Positions 44,936 to 54,987 of a stretch of 64,000 nt of DNA are shown here, one piece after another. The stretch is from Arthrobacter sp. AQ5-06 (GTDB lineage: Bacteria > Actinomycetota > Actinomycetes > Actinomycetales > Micrococcaceae), in assembly GCF_003287955.1 (NCBI RefSeq), contig NZ_QMKP01000009.1, positions 62,001-126,000 of the forward strand, written 5' to 3'. The notes under the pieces are model-generated. The model was not told where the DNA came from and ran no database searches. It saw only the letters and a list, made by a program, of their open reading frames with translations. Positions within the stretch are counted from its first letter, which is position 1. Every line of letters begins with the position of its first letter. The position numbers and the translations under genes are program-made.

Positions 44936-45655
44936 TTAGCCCACGCCCAGCCGCATGGACACCTGGTACCGGTCGGAGCGGTACGTTGAGACGGCGTATT
45001 CGATGGGCGTGCCAGGGTCCTCCTGGCCGGTGAACGAACGGCGCCGGAAGAGCAGGACGGGTGACCCGGGTTCGATGTCCAGCAGCGCGGCGGTCTCGTC
45101 AGGTGCGGCGGCGGCCTCGACGGTCTGTTCCGCATGCTGCACCGGGTGCCCCGCGGCGCCGAGGGCCCGGTATAGGGATCCCGTCAGGTCTTCCGAGAGC
45201 AGCCCGGGGACCAGCGCGGGCGGCAGCCACGATTCGTCCACACTGACGGGGGCGCCGTTCGCGAGCCGCAGCCTGCGGACGCGATAGGCCGCTTCCCCGG
45301 GCGCCAGGCCGAGGTGATCGGCGGCCGCCGCCGGCGGCACTGCCGTGGAGGCGTTGATGACCCGTGTACTGGGTTCGAATCCGGCTGCCCGCATGTCCTC
45401 GTTGAACGAGGCCAGGTGCAGGGTGGAACGCACCAGCCCGTGGGAGACGAACGTGCCCTTCCCCTTGATCCGCACCAGTGCGCCGTCCTGGACCAGGTCC
45501 GAAATGGCCCGGCGCACCGTGATGCGGGAGACGCCGAACTGCTCCTCCAGTTGCCGCTCACCCAGCAGGGCGTCCCCGGGCCGCATTGTGGTGGCGACCA
45601 GATCCTGGAGTCTCCTGCGGACCCAGACGTGTTTTAGTTCCCCCGCCGATTCCAT
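44936..45655 (-). CDS. GntR/HutC-family regulator, NagR/DasR-like
   Basis: The 239-aa protein starts at ATG 45655 (MESAGELKHVWVRRRLQDL). Its GntR HTH is LLGERQLEEQFGVSRITVRR, AISDLVQDGALVRIKGKGTF; the UTRA effector domain follows (EAAYRVRRLRLANGAPVSVD, GSPVLLFRRRSF). Such regulators sense GlcN-6-P or GlcNAc-6-P. Its position with the GlcNAc PTS and nag genes and the operator at 46479 indicate local control. It lies 5 bp after the EIIA gene. Confidence 0.87.
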   Translation of the reverse strand: MESAGELKHVWVRRRLQDLVATTMRPGDALLGERQLEEQFGVSRITVRRAISDLVQDGALVRIKGKGTFVSHGLVRSTLHLASFNEDMRAAGFEPSTRVINASTAVPPAAAADHLGLAPGEAAYRVRRLRLANGAPVSVDESWLPPALVPGLLSEDLTGSLYRALGAAGHPVQHAEQTVEAAAAPDETAALLDIEPGSPVLLFRRRSFTGQEDPGTPIEYAVSTYRSDRYQVSMRLGVG

Positions 45656-45660
45656 TTCTC

Positions 45661-46146
45661 CTATTTTCCGGGAATTTGGAACAGGTAGCCGCCAGCTTCC
45701 ACGCGGCCACCGGAGGCCGGAGGTTCGATGGCGTCCGCCGCGCTGTCCAGGATCACCACGGGACTGCACATGCTCAGGTCCTTTGAGCGGACCAATGTGA
45801 CGTCCACGGTGATCATGGGATCACCGGCACGCACCTGGTCGCCCTTTTGCGCGATCACGGTGAAGCCTTCGCCCTTCAGCCCGACGGTGTCGATGCCGAC
45901 GTGGACCAGCACTGCCGGCCCGGACGCGTGCTGGACGATGTAGGCGTGCGGCATGACCTTGATGACCCGGCCGTCCAGCGGGGCGACGGCGGTGAGGACG
46001 CCGGCGTCGTCATCCGGGACGACGGCGGCCCCGCCACCAACAAGCCCCTTGGCGAACACGGGGTCCGGCACCTCGTTCAGGGGAATGAGCCGCCCGGGCA
46101 GGGGTGAGACAACGCTGATGGCCTGGGCCGGTGCTTCCGTGCTCAC
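45661..46146 (-). CDS. PTS EIIA, glucose/GlcNAc type
   Basis: The 161-aa protein has the EIIA-Glc fold: SPLPGRLIPLNEVPDPVFAK, VLTAVAPLDGRVIKVMPHAY and the phosphorylated His in VLVHVGIDTVGLKGEGF. It passes phosphate from HPr to EIIB. It overlaps the EIIB gene by 4 bp, so the two are co-translated. Confidence 0.92.
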   Translation of the reverse strand: MSTEAPAQAISVVSPLPGRLIPLNEVPDPVFAKGLVGGGAAVVPDDDAGVLTAVAPLDGRVIKVMPHAYIVQHASGPAVLVHVGIDTVGLKGEGFTVIAQKGDQVRAGDPMITVDVTLVRSKDLSMCSPVVILDSAADAIEPPASGGRVEAGGYLFQIPGK

Positions 46147-46373
46147 ATCAGGTCCTGGATGTCTTCGGCGAGGCTTTCGGCTTCCGGGCCCACAACCACC
46201 TGGACCACCGTGCCGGACATCATGACGCCGTGGGCACCCGCGGCCTTGAGGGCGGCCTGGTCAACGCGGGACGAGTCCACCACCTCGGTGCGAAGGCGTG
46301 TGATGCACCCTTCGATTTCTTCGACGTTGTCGGCGCCGCCAAGGGCGGCGAGGATGATTTCTGCTTTGGACAT
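46143..46373 (-). CDS. PTS EIIB, glucose/GlcNAc type
   Basis: The 76-aa domain has the phosphorylation Cys in NVEEIEGCITRLRTEVVDS and the HGVMMSG loop. It phosphorylates the incoming sugar with the EIIC encoded on the other strand. ATG 46373 was chosen because the frame further up has no domain match. It is first in the minus-strand operon EIIB-EIIA-gntR. Confidence 0.92.
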   Translation of the reverse strand: MSKAEIILAALGGADNVEEIEGCITRLRTEVVDSSRVDQAALKAAGAHGVMMSGTVVQVVVGPEAESLAEDIQDLM

Positions 46374-46478
46374 GTCCACTCCTGGAGTTGGTTCGCGGTG
46401 AATGACGCCGGGTCCGGAAGCCTTTTTACAGCTTGAGGTTGACAACTGAGGCCAGCGCCCTTCACAGTGATGGTTGTC

Positions 46479-46494
46479 ACTGGTTATAACCAGT
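46479..46494. promoter_or_regulatory. DasR/NagR-type operator (dre-like)
   Basis: ACTGGTTATAACCAGT is a perfect 16-bp palindrome close to the dre pattern A(C/G)TGGTCTAGACCA(C/G)T. It is the only such site in the 186-bp gap between the divergent EIIB and EIIC genes and could control both sides. Confidence 0.85.
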
Positions 46495-46559
46495 TAGCTA
46501 GACTCTACTGAATCAAGCATCCCCGCACAAGCACCGCCCTCTTCGAGACGAGGAACATC

Positions 46560-47828
46560 ATGACCACGGAAAACCCATCAGCATCCGCCGGGGCCGCCCC
46601 GGCCCCGGCCCCTGGCAAGGACAAGGGCAGCGGAAAAACGCTGCAGAACATGCAGCGCTTCGGCCGCAGCCTCATGCTCCCGATCGCCGCCCTTCCAGCG
46701 GCTGCGCTCCTTCTGCGCCTCGGCCAGGACGACCTGCTGGGCAGGTTCGAATCGCTGACCACCGTTGCCCAGGTCATCGGCGCGGCCGGTGGCGCCCTGT
46801 TTGAGAACCTTCCGCTGCTCTTCGCCGTCGGAATTTCCTTCGGTTTCGCCAAGAAGGGTGACGGGTCGACGGCACTGGCCGCCGTCGTCGGCTTCCTGGT
46901 CCTGACAAACGTCTTCAAGGTCATGGCACCCCTGGTGCTGGGCGCCGCCCCGGAGGGCGGCAAGGACCCGGTCATCAACTACGGCGTGCTGGCCGGCATT
47001 GTGATGGGCCTGACGACGGCATGGCTGTGGCAGCGCTTCCACCGCACCACCCTGCCGGACTGGCTGGGGTTCTTCGCCGGCCGCCGGCTGGTGCCGATCC
47101 TGACCTCTTTTGCCGCCATCGTCATCGGTGTGGTCATGGCCCTGATCTACCCCCTCTTCAACACGGGCCTGACAGCGGTCGGCAACACGGTCGCGGACAA
47201 CACGGTGGTGGGCAGCGGAGTCTACGGCGCCCTCAACCGGCTGCTCATCCCGCTGGGACTGCACCACATCCTGAACTCGATCGTCTGGTTCATCATCGGT
47301 GATTACGACGGAGCCCACGGCGACCTGAACCGGTTCTTCGCCGGAGACCCCACCGCCGGGGTCTTCATGACGGGCTTCTTCCCGATCATGATGTTCGCCC
47401 TGCCCGCGGCTGCCCTGGCAATCTGGCACGAAGCCCGGCCTGGACAGAAGAAGATTGTCGGCGGCGTCATGCTCTCCACCGGCCTCACCGCCTTCCTCAC
47501 CGGTATCACCGAACCGCTGGAATTCTCGTTCATGTTCGTGGCATGGCCGCTCTACATCGTCCACGCCGTCCTGACCGGAACCTCCATGATGCTGGTGAAC
47601 TTCCTGGGCATCCACCACGGGTTCGGGTTCTCAGCAGGAGCCATCGACTACGTCCTGAACTTCGGCATCGCACAGAATCCGCTGTGGCTGATCCCCATCG
47701 GTCTGGTCTACGCCGCCATCTACTATGTGGTGTTCCGCTTCGTGATCAGGCGCTGGAACCTGCGCACGATGGGGCGCGAAGATGAAACCGACGAGAACGG
47801 TTCAATGGCCAAAGCCGATGCGAGCTGA
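46560..47828 (+). CDS. nagE: PTS EIIC, N-acetylglucosamine type
   Basis: The 422-aa permease follows a Gly/Pro/Lys-rich start (APAPGKDKGSGK) with about ten TM segments: RFGRSLMLPIAALPAAALLL, ENLPLLFAVGISFGFAKKGD, GLHHILNSIVWFIIGDY, and GITEPLEFSFMFVAWPLYIV. It is EIIC only; EIIA and EIIB come from the other strand. Uptake phosphorylates GlcNAc to GlcNAc-6-P. nagA begins within its last codons. Confidence 0.93.
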   Translation: MTTENPSASAGAAPAPAPGKDKGSGKTLQNMQRFGRSLMLPIAALPAAALLLRLGQDDLLGRFESLTTVAQVIGAAGGALFENLPLLFAVGISFGFAKKGDGSTALAAVVGFLVLTNVFKVMAPLVLGAAPEGGKDPVINYGVLAGIVMGLTTAWLWQRFHRTTLPDWLGFFAGRRLVPILTSFAAIVIGVVMALIYPLFNTGLTAVGNTVADNTVVGSGVYGALNRLLIPLGLHHILNSIVWFIIGDYDGAHGDLNRFFAGDPTAGVFMTGFFPIMMFALPAAALAIWHEARPGQKKIVGGVMLSTGLTAFLTGITEPLEFSFMFVAWPLYIVHAVLTGTSMMLVNFLGIHHGFGFSAGAIDYVLNFGIAQNPLWLIPIGLVYAAIYYVVFRFVIRRWNLRTMGREDETDENGSMAKADAS

Positions 47829-49101
47829 CCGGACTTTGCCCGTCAACGATGTGCCCATGAACACCGACGGCGGGGTGGGGCTGCGGGGCCGCCTCGTCAC
47901 CGGCCGCCCCGGCGAAGACGCGATCGACGACGGCACCGTGGTGATGGCCGGAGGGAACATCGTGTGGTGCGGCCCGACGGCGGACCTGCCGGCCGGTATC
48001 GGCGTCGACATCCAGCAGGTGCCCCTCATCCTGCCCGGGCTCGTGGACGTGCACTGCCACGGTGCCGTGGGGCACACTTTCTCCGCGGATGCGGACGGCG
48101 CGCGCCTGGCAGCGGGCCACCACGCCGCCCAGGGAACGACGTCGGTGCTCGCCTCGCTCGTCTCGGCGCCGTCGCACGTGCTGCTGGAGCAGATCGTGGT
48201 GTTGCGGGATTTGGTGCAGGACGGCACCCTGGCCGGCCTGCACCTGGAAGGGCCGTTCATCGCCAAAAGCATGTGCGGCGCGCAGGACCCGGCAGCCATC
48301 ATCGACGGCGACCCGGCGCTCCTGCAGCAGTGGCTCGAGGCGGGACGCGGGACCGTGCGGTCGCTGACTCTTGCCCCGGAAACGCCGCACTTTGCGGAAC
48401 TGGTGAAGCTCTGCCGGGAACACGGCGTCGTGCCTTCCCTTGGCCACACCGCCGCTACGGCTTCCCGCACCCGGGAAGTCCTAGGCGGCGTAAACGGTGG
48501 GGGTGGCGGCCCGTGGTCCGCCACGCACTTGTTCAACCGGATGCCCCCGCTGGGCCACCGCACGCCCGGACCCATCGCGGTCCTGCTGCAGGCTGCCGAG
48601 CAGTCACCCGGGCAGATGGTGCTGGAACTGATTGCCGACGGCGTGCACCTGGACCCGGAGATCGTCCGCATGGTCTTCGGGCTGGTGGGTCCCCGCTCCA
48701 TTGCCCTCATCACGGATGCGATGGCCGCGGCGGGCATGTCCGACGGCCACTACACTCTCGGCAGCCTGGACGTGCTGGTCCAGGACCGCGTGGCACGGCT
48801 GACCGGCACCGCTGACGCCGGTGCCGGGGCGATCGCCGGCGCGACGAGCCGCCTGCTGGAGAACGTCCGCCGCTGCGTTGAGTGGGGCGTTCCCCTGGCC
48901 GATGCCGTCATGGCGGCATCCTCTACTCCGGCGCGGCTGATGGGCCTGGATCGGCCTGGCCCCAGCCGGGTGGGCGCCATTGCCCAGGGTTATCGGGCGG
49001 ACGTGCTGGTGACCACCGAAGAACTTGAACTCGTGCAGGCCTACCGCGCCGGCACGCCACAATCGCAGGAAAGGAATGACCGTGCAGATAGTTCTGTGTG
49101 A
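47818..49101 (+). CDS. nagA: N-acetylglucosamine-6-phosphate deacetylase
   Basis: The product is about 427 aa with the metal site HCH in ILPGLVDVHCHGAVGH, LAGLHLEGPFIAKSMCGAQD, THLFNRMPPLGHRTPG and ALITDAMAAAGMSDG. It removes acetate from GlcNAc-6-P in the cytoplasm. ATG 47818 overlaps the EIIC stop by 11 bp; ATG 47857 is a possible later start. Middle gene of the catabolic operon. Confidence 0.93.
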   Translation: MRADRTLPVNDVPMNTDGGVGLRGRLVTGRPGEDAIDDGTVVMAGGNIVWCGPTADLPAGIGVDIQQVPLILPGLVDVHCHGAVGHTFSADADGARLAAGHHAAQGTTSVLASLVSAPSHVLLEQIVVLRDLVQDGTLAGLHLEGPFIAKSMCGAQDPAAIIDGDPALLQQWLEAGRGTVRSLTLAPETPHFAELVKLCREHGVVPSLGHTAATASRTREVLGGVNGGGGGPWSATHLFNRMPPLGHRTPGPIAVLLQAAEQSPGQMVLELIADGVHLDPEIVRMVFGLVGPRSIALITDAMAAAGMSDGHYTLGSLDVLVQDRVARLTGTADAGAGAIAGATSRLLENVRRCVEWGVPLADAVMAASSTPARLMGLDRPGPSRVGAIAQGYRADVLVTTEELELVQAYRAGTPQSQERNDRADSSV

Positions 49102-49894
49102 GTCCGTCGATCATGTAGGAGCCCGGGCGGCGGACATCATCGAGGCCAGGGTCCGGCAGGGTCCGGCCGTCCTCGGATTGGCCACCGGCGGATCCCCGAA
49201 ATCCACTTACCAGGAGCTCAGCCGGCGTCACCGCGAGGAAGGGCTCAGCTTTAGCCAGGTCACCGGCTTCACGCTGGACGAATACGCTGGTCTGCCGCCG
49301 GAGCACGGGCAGTCGTACTACTCCACCATCCGGCGGGAGTTTGTTAACCACGTGGACCTGCCCCTGGAACGGCTCTTTACCCCGCAGGGAGACGCGCCGG
49401 ACCTGGTGGCCGAGGCTGACCGCTATGACGCAGCGATCGCCGCTGCCGGGGGTGTGGACATCCAGATCCTGGGCATCGGCGCCAACGGCCACATCGGCTT
49501 CAACGAACCGACGTCGTCCCTGGCCTCACGCACCAGGGTGAAGACTCTCGCCGGGGCCACGCGGGCTGACAACGCGCGGTTCTTTTCCGACGGCGATGTT
49601 CCGCGGCTGTGCCTGACGCAGGGTCTCGGGACCATCCGCGAAGCCAAACTGGCAGTGCTGGTGGCGATGGGGGAGAACAAGGCCGCCGCTGTCCGGGCCA
49701 TGGTGGAAGGGCCGGTCAGCGCCCACTGCCCCGCGTCGGTGCTGCAGCTGCTCCGCCGGGCAGTTGTCATCCTGGACCCCGGTGCTGCATCCCAGCTGAG
49801 CCTGCTGGATTACTACCGGGAAGCCCAGGAATTCAACGACAAGCTGGGCCAAACACCCACAAGGCCCTGGCTCCAGCAGCCGGTCAGCCGTTGA
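49076..49894 (+). CDS. nagB: Glucosamine-6-phosphate deaminase
   Basis: The 272-aa enzyme has GLATGGSPKSTYQEL, FTLDEYAGLPPEHGQSYY with the catalytic Asp, and IQILGIGANGHIGFNEPTSS. It converts GlcN-6-P to fructose-6-P and ammonia. ATG 49076 follows GCAGGAAAGGA and overlaps the nagA end by 26 bp. Last gene of EIIC-nagA-nagB. Confidence 0.95.
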   Translation: MTVQIVLCESVDHVGARAADIIEARVRQGPAVLGLATGGSPKSTYQELSRRHREEGLSFSQVTGFTLDEYAGLPPEHGQSYYSTIRREFVNHVDLPLERLFTPQGDAPDLVAEADRYDAAIAAAGGVDIQILGIGANGHIGFNEPTSSLASRTRVKTLAGATRADNARFFSDGDVPRLCLTQGLGTIREAKLAVLVAMGENKAAAVRAMVEGPVSAHCPASVLQLLRRAVVILDPGAASQLSLLDYYREAQEFNDKLGQTPTRPWLQQPVSR

Positions 49895-50170
49895 TGACCT
49901 GCGGTACGCCCAGGGTCTTGATGCCTTCGACGCCGAATTCCAGGCCGTAGCCGGACTGCTTGGCTCGGCCGAAGGGGAACACGCGGGTCAACGGCGCGGT
50001 GCTTGTTGATCCAGACCAGGCCGGCTTGGAGGCGTGAGGCCACTTCGCGTGCGGCGCCGGGGTCCGCTGACCAGACCGAGGCGCCGAATCCGACGTCGGG
50101 CGTGTTCGCTTGGTGACAGCTTCGTCCACGGTGCTGTGGAGGATGATCACAGCCCCGTTGCTCCAGCGCT
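49884..50170 (-). pseudogene. C-terminal remnant of an aldehyde dehydrogenase
   Basis: The minus strand encodes NGAVIILHSTVDEAVTK, then in another frame VGFGASVWSADPGAAREVAS, QAGLVWINKHRAVDPRVP, and in the first frame again PFGRAKQSGYGLEFGVEGIK to TGA 49884-49886. These are the last 90 residues of an ALDH. At least two frameshifts are present and the catalytic Cys region is missing. It overlaps the nagB end. Confidence 0.75.
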
Positions 50171-50300
50171 CTCGTCACTGCTGCTGGCGTCCCTGGTTGA
50201 GCTGCAAGTCGAGAAGCGTGTGACGCGTGTCGCATGAGATTCCGCAGAATGAAATTCTACTACCATGGGATGGAATAACTGTTGAATTTGAGGAGACGGC

Positions 50301-50626
<326 letters not shown>

Positions 50627-50668
50627 CGCACGCGCACCACAAACGAGTGACTGGTGCTATGTCCCGGG

Positions 50669-51277
50669 CTACGGGGCGAAGTCCACGTTGATGCAGGCAA
50701 GGCGGCTGCCTGCGGTTCCTGCCTTGCCGGGCTCGGTTATGGTGTGCATCTCGTGAATAGTGATGGACCGGGCGCCGTCGGCACGTGCCTTCCAGGCAAC
50801 AGCTGATTCGGCGGATGCGTTACCGGAACCATCGGTTTCGAAGTCAAGCCAGATCTCGTTCTTCATGTTCGCGTAAGCGGGGTCCACAGAAGGCGTAACG
50901 GGATCAGTCTGGTCTTGATAGTGCGGTCCTGCGGCTGCGCCGTCGGCCCCGCACGGCTTGACGTGGGCGTGGGCACCGTAGTGGCGTGCAGGCACTAACC
51001 CGTTGACTGTCAGTTTCGCTTCGGTTCCGTCGCTCCGAACTGTCACCGCGGCCTGGGCCTTGGCGCCTACGGGCACCAGTGCCGGATTGTAGGTGGTGGC
51101 GACGTTGCCTTCAGCCCAGGCCGCGAATGTGCCCTCCACGCTGGATGCCGGCGGGGCTGCAGTAGTGGGCGGAGCGGACGGGGATGATGTGCCTGCAGGA
51201 GATGGGCTCGAACATCCGGCCAGGAAAAGGCCCAAGGCCGTCAGAACGAGAACGGCACCGGCATGCTGCTGTTTCAT
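50669..51277 (-). CDS. Cu/Zn superoxide dismutase-like lipoprotein
   Basis: The 202-aa protein starts at ATG 51277 (MKQQHAGAVLVLTALG) with lipobox LAGC and a Ser/Pro/Thr-rich tether. The domain reads ARHYGAHAHVKPCGADGAAA, GPHYQDQTDP and a final ITIHEMHTIT ... RLACINVDF, with an H-x-H pair, later histidines and two cysteines as in SodC. It would scavenge superoxide outside the membrane. Some actinobacterial homologs lack full metal sites, so activity is not certain. Confidence 0.8.
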   Translation of the reverse strand: MKQQHAGAVLVLTALGLFLAGCSSPSPAGTSSPSAPPTTAAPPASSVEGTFAAWAEGNVATTYNPALVPVGAKAQAAVTVRSDGTEAKLTVNGLVPARHYGAHAHVKPCGADGAAAGPHYQDQTDPVTPSVDPAYANMKNEIWLDFETDGSGNASAESAVAWKARADGARSITIHEMHTITEPGKAGTAGSRLACINVDFAP

Positions 51278-51333
51278 AATGTCCTCTCTTGTTGTTTGAT
51301 GAATAGTGCGCCGGGATGGTGCGCAAATCAAGC

Positions 51334-54300
51334 TCAGTCCTTGAACAACCCCGCCAGGTCCTCGGCTGTGATCGAACCGCTGGACAGGGCGTCGCCCTCC
51401 ATCACATCCGCGAACAGCTGGGACTTCCGGGCTTTCAGGGCCATGACCTTTTCCTCGATCGTGTCCTTCGCCACCAGCCGGTAGACCATCACATTCCGCG
51501 CCTGCCCGATCCGGTGCGTTCGGTCCACGGCCTGTGCCTCCGAGGCCGGGTTCCACCAGGGATCCAACAGGAACACGTAGTCGGCCTCGGTCAGGTTCAG
51601 GCCAAATCCGCCGGCTTTCAGCGAAATCAGGAAGACCGGCGCGCTGCCGTTCTTGAATTCGTTGACGACGTCGGTACGGTTTCGGGTGCTGCCGTCGAGA
51701 TAGCAGAACTCGATCTTCTCCTCCACAAGCCGCTCACGGACCTTGCCCAGGAAGCCGGTGAACTGGCTGAAGATCAGCGCCCGGTGACCCTCGGCCACCA
51801 GATCCTCCAGCTGCTCGAACAGCACATCCAGCTTGCTGGACCTCACGCCGGACAGCGACGGATCCACCAGGGACGCGTCCAGGCTGAGCTGGCGTAGCAG
51901 GGTCAGCGACTGGAAAATGGTGAACCGGTTCTTGTTCACGTCCTCGATCAGGCCCAGGATCTTCTGCCGCTCACGCTGGAGGTGCGTCTGGTAGACCTTC
52001 TGGTGGCGCGGGTTCAACACCACCTCCAGGATCTGCTCCTGCTTGGGCGGCAGGTCCTGGATGACCTGGTCTTTGGTGCGGCGCATCATGAGCGGACGGA
52101 CCCGACGGCGGAGCTTGTCCAGCTGCCCCTTGTCGCCGTTTTTTTCGACCGGCTTTTGGTAATACTCAGCGAACCGCTTGGGGCTCGAGAATAGTCCCGG
52201 CGCCACGATCGACGTCAGTGCCCAGAACTCCATGAGATTGTTTTCCAGCGGGGTGCCGGTGATGGCCAGTTTGAAGGCCGCAGGGAGTTTCCGCGCGCAC
52301 TGGTACGCCTTCGACTGATGGTTCTTCACGAACTGGGCTTCATCCAGCACCAGCCCCGCCCAGGTCTTGGAGGCATAGGAATCGTAGTCGATCCGGAACA
52401 GCGCGTAGGACGTGATCACGATGTCCGCGCCGCCGAGTTCAACGGCCGCGTCCTGGCTGTTCTTGGCAAAGGTTTCGCTCACGATGCGAACCGTGAGGCC
52501 GGGAGCGAAGCGCGCGGCTTCCGCCGCCCAGTTGCCCACGACGCTGGTGGGGGCCACGACCAAAAAGGGAGTCCCGCCGTCGGGCGCTGGAACGTCGGGC
52601 GCTGGTGTTTCAGCACCCTCGGAGACAGACGCAGCCTGCTCCTTCGCGGCGCACATCAGGGCGAGGGCCTGCACGGTCTTGCCCAGGCCCATGTCGTCGG
52701 CGAGGATCCCGCCCAGGCTGTGTCGGTACAGGAAGCTGAGCCAGTTGAAGCCTTCCAGCTGGTAAGGCCGCAGCTCCGCATCGAGCGAGGCAGGCAGCGG
52801 CAGCCCGTTGATCCCGCCTTCGAGCAGCCCGCCAACGGCCTCACGCCAGGCCGCGGCTTGCTCGTCCACGATGCCCAGCTGCGCGAGCTCGTCCCAGAGC
52901 CCGGCCTGGAAACGGCTGATCTGCAGCGGGGCGTCCGTGTTGTCCTGCAGCGAGCGGGCTTCCTCGATCAGGGCGCGCAGCTGGTGCAGTTCGGGGAGGT
53001 CCAGCGAGAAGTAGGCGCCGCTGGGCAGGAGCATTTTGGTCTGGCCGGCGGCCAGCGCGGAGAACACGGCCGCGAAGGACACCGGCTGGCCCTCGAGCGA
53101 AATCTGGATGCCAAGATCGAACCAGTCGCGCTGCTCCGTGGCCTTCGTGGAGATGGATACGACAGGCGCTTCCTCGGCCTCCCGGTAGTCGGCGATGTCC
53201 CCGGCAGTGTCCACTGAAACGTCCGGCGCGTTCCGGAGTTCGGGGAGGACGTCTTCGGTGAAGGCCAGCGTGTCCAGGCCGCTCAGTTCGGCGGACGCGG
53301 ACAGGCGCGGCGTGCCCCAGCCGCCGGTGGCCGATTCGCCCAGGGCCGGAACAACGTTCCACGGCTGGCCGATGCCCTCCAGGATGCGGGCTTCGGCGGT
53401 GTCGTCGCGGTAGCCGTGGTCGCCGGGGTGCCGCCACAGCGGTTGGGCGGTGACGAGGTTCCCGGACTTGTAGTGCCATTCCCAATGCAGCCGGACGCGG
53501 TGGTCCGCGCCGTAATTGGCCAGCAGGGAGAGAGTCGGGAGGGCCAGGGCGGGCAGCGCCACCGACTCATCCGTCGCCGTGACCCGGGCTGCCTGCTTGA
53601 GCTTCGGGTAGAAGCCGGTGAGGAAGCGCGTCTCGTCCTTCGCCGGAATATGCAGGGTGCTGCCGGCCGTGACGAATGTCAGCAGTTCCTCGCTCAGCCC
53701 GCTTTCCAGCGGGGCCAGCGTGATCACGTTGTCCGCGGAAACGCCGGGCAGCGCCTCCCCGCCCGTGGTCAGGAAAATGCCGTGCGCGGGGCGGCCAATG
53801 GTCCCCACCGACGCCGGATCAACGTCTTCCCCCTCAACGGTGATGGTGGGCGCGAGCTCCAGCCCGCCGTCGTCGGCTGTTTTTGCCGCGACCTCCGGAG
53901 CCGCAGCGTCCCCACTCACGGACGAGCCGTATCGGCTCAAATTGAGTCCGACGGCGGCGGAGGACTCCGCGAGCCGCACCGGCTCAGTGCCGCGGCTGTG
54001 AACCAGGGCGAGGCCGATCTTTTTGGCGTCGGTGAGCAGGCTCCACAGGTTCTTCCCGGCGAACGTGTTCAGCCCCAGCCACAGCGCGGAGGAGTTATGA
54101 ACCCGGTTGGCGGCGGCCGTGTGTGCGGCCAGGAACGCCTGCATCCATTCGATGTGCGCCTCGTTGCATTCGCGGCGGAAGTTCAGGTAGCTGAGGGTGT
54201 TCCAGGAGACGTCGCCGCGGATCCACTTGCCCTTGGCGCCCATGATCACGGGCCGGGCCTTGAGCTGGCGCACGCTGCGGAGCGGGTCGCGGCGGCCTGT

Positions 54301-54858
54301 GTAGGAGAAGTGCGGCGCCGGTTCCTCGATCTCGAACTGAAGGGCCAGCGGGATGCCGCTGATGGACTGCGTGATGCCGGGCTGCGAAATGAGAGGGCTC
54401 AGTGCCTGCTCCCAGTCGGCCAGGTCCAGGCTGACGGGTTGGCGGGAAAGCCGGGAAACTTCAGCCGGGGCCAGGAGCTGCACGCGGATGGCCGGATTGT
54501 CCTCGGCGGCGAACAGCAGCGCGGCCACGTGCTTGCAGTCCTTGCGGACAGGGCAGCTGCAGACGCCCACGGTGCAGCTCCAGCCGCCCGATTTCCGCAC
54601 CAGCTTGGCCGTGGTGGAGTAAGGGACGTCGGCACCTCCCCGGACCTTGCCCAGCATCAGCCCGGTGGCGGCGTCGAACGACATTCCGGAAACCCGGCTG
54701 CCCATGGCATACGCCAACCCGGCCGCGAGCGAGCGGTCGTTAATGGCGGGGGTCTGTATTGCCAGTGCCGCACTCTCGTCCGGTTGGGATGGCATGGTGC
54801 GCGCTACTTTCAGCTGGCCACGGGGGTGCCGTGTCCGATCGGAGGTTATCTGCTTCAT
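51334..54858 (-). CDS. SWIM-domain SNF2/RapA-type helicase
   Basis: The 1174-aa protein has a SWIM zinc finger near residue 95 (VGVCSCPVRKDCKHVAALLF, C-x-C-x(n)-C-x-H), a middle region, then an SNF2 motor: GGILADDMGLGKTVQALALM (motif I), VLDEAQFVKNHQ (DEAQ), ITGTPLENNLMEFWAL, and helicase C motifs (ALIFSQFTGFLGKVRERL, VDRTHRIGQARNVMVYRL). It is an ATP-driven DNA translocase of unknown partner. ATG 54795 is a possible later start. It stands alone. Confidence 0.9.
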   Translation of the reverse strand: MKQITSDRTRHPRGQLKVARTMPSQPDESAALAIQTPAINDRSLAAGLAYAMGSRVSGMSFDAATGLMLGKVRGGADVPYSTTAKLVRKSGGWSCTVGVCSCPVRKDCKHVAALLFAAEDNPAIRVQLLAPAEVSRLSRQPVSLDLADWEQALSPLISQPGITQSISGIPLALQFEIEEPAPHFSYTGRRDPLRSVRQLKARPVIMGAKGKWIRGDVSWNTLSYLNFRRECNEAHIEWMQAFLAAHTAAANRVHNSSALWLGLNTFAGKNLWSLLTDAKKIGLALVHSRGTEPVRLAESSAAVGLNLSRYGSSVSGDAAAPEVAAKTADDGGLELAPTITVEGEDVDPASVGTIGRPAHGIFLTTGGEALPGVSADNVITLAPLESGLSEELLTFVTAGSTLHIPAKDETRFLTGFYPKLKQAARVTATDESVALPALALPTLSLLANYGADHRVRLHWEWHYKSGNLVTAQPLWRHPGDHGYRDDTAEARILEGIGQPWNVVPALGESATGGWGTPRLSASAELSGLDTLAFTEDVLPELRNAPDVSVDTAGDIADYREAEEAPVVSISTKATEQRDWFDLGIQISLEGQPVSFAAVFSALAAGQTKMLLPSGAYFSLDLPELHQLRALIEEARSLQDNTDAPLQISRFQAGLWDELAQLGIVDEQAAAWREAVGGLLEGGINGLPLPASLDAELRPYQLEGFNWLSFLYRHSLGGILADDMGLGKTVQALALMCAAKEQAASVSEGAETPAPDVPAPDGGTPFLVVAPTSVVGNWAAEAARFAPGLTVRIVSETFAKNSQDAAVELGGADIVITSYALFRIDYDSYASKTWAGLVLDEAQFVKNHQSKAYQCARKLPAAFKLAITGTPLENNLMEFWALTSIVAPGLFSSPKRFAEYYQKPVEKNGDKGQLDKLRRRVRPLMMRRTKDQVIQDLPPKQEQILEVVLNPRHQKVYQTHLQRERQKILGLIEDVNKNRFTIFQSLTLLRQLSLDASLVDPSLSGVRSSKLDVLFEQLEDLVAEGHRALIFSQFTGFLGKVRERLVEEKIEFCYLDGSTRNRTDVVNEFKNGSAPVFLISLKAGGFGLNLTEADYVFLLDPWWNPASEAQAVDRTHRIGQARNVMVYRLVAKDTIEEKVMALKARKSQLFADVMEGDALSSGSITAEDLAGLFKD

Positions 54859-54987
54859 CTTAGTTCGCCCGGCGGGAGCCTGAAACTTCGCCTGACGTTC
54901 ACTTCCGCCTCAACACACTGCGGTCCGGGCCGACGTAGCGTGAAAGTGTCCTGAGCAGCACCGAAGCATTCAGCAGTGAGGAATCCC

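Noticed and set aside
51300..51556. Upstream extension of the SodC-like frame into the helicase gene
   Set aside because: The lipoprotein signal begins at 51277; the extension is antisense-frame sequence of the helicase 3' end.
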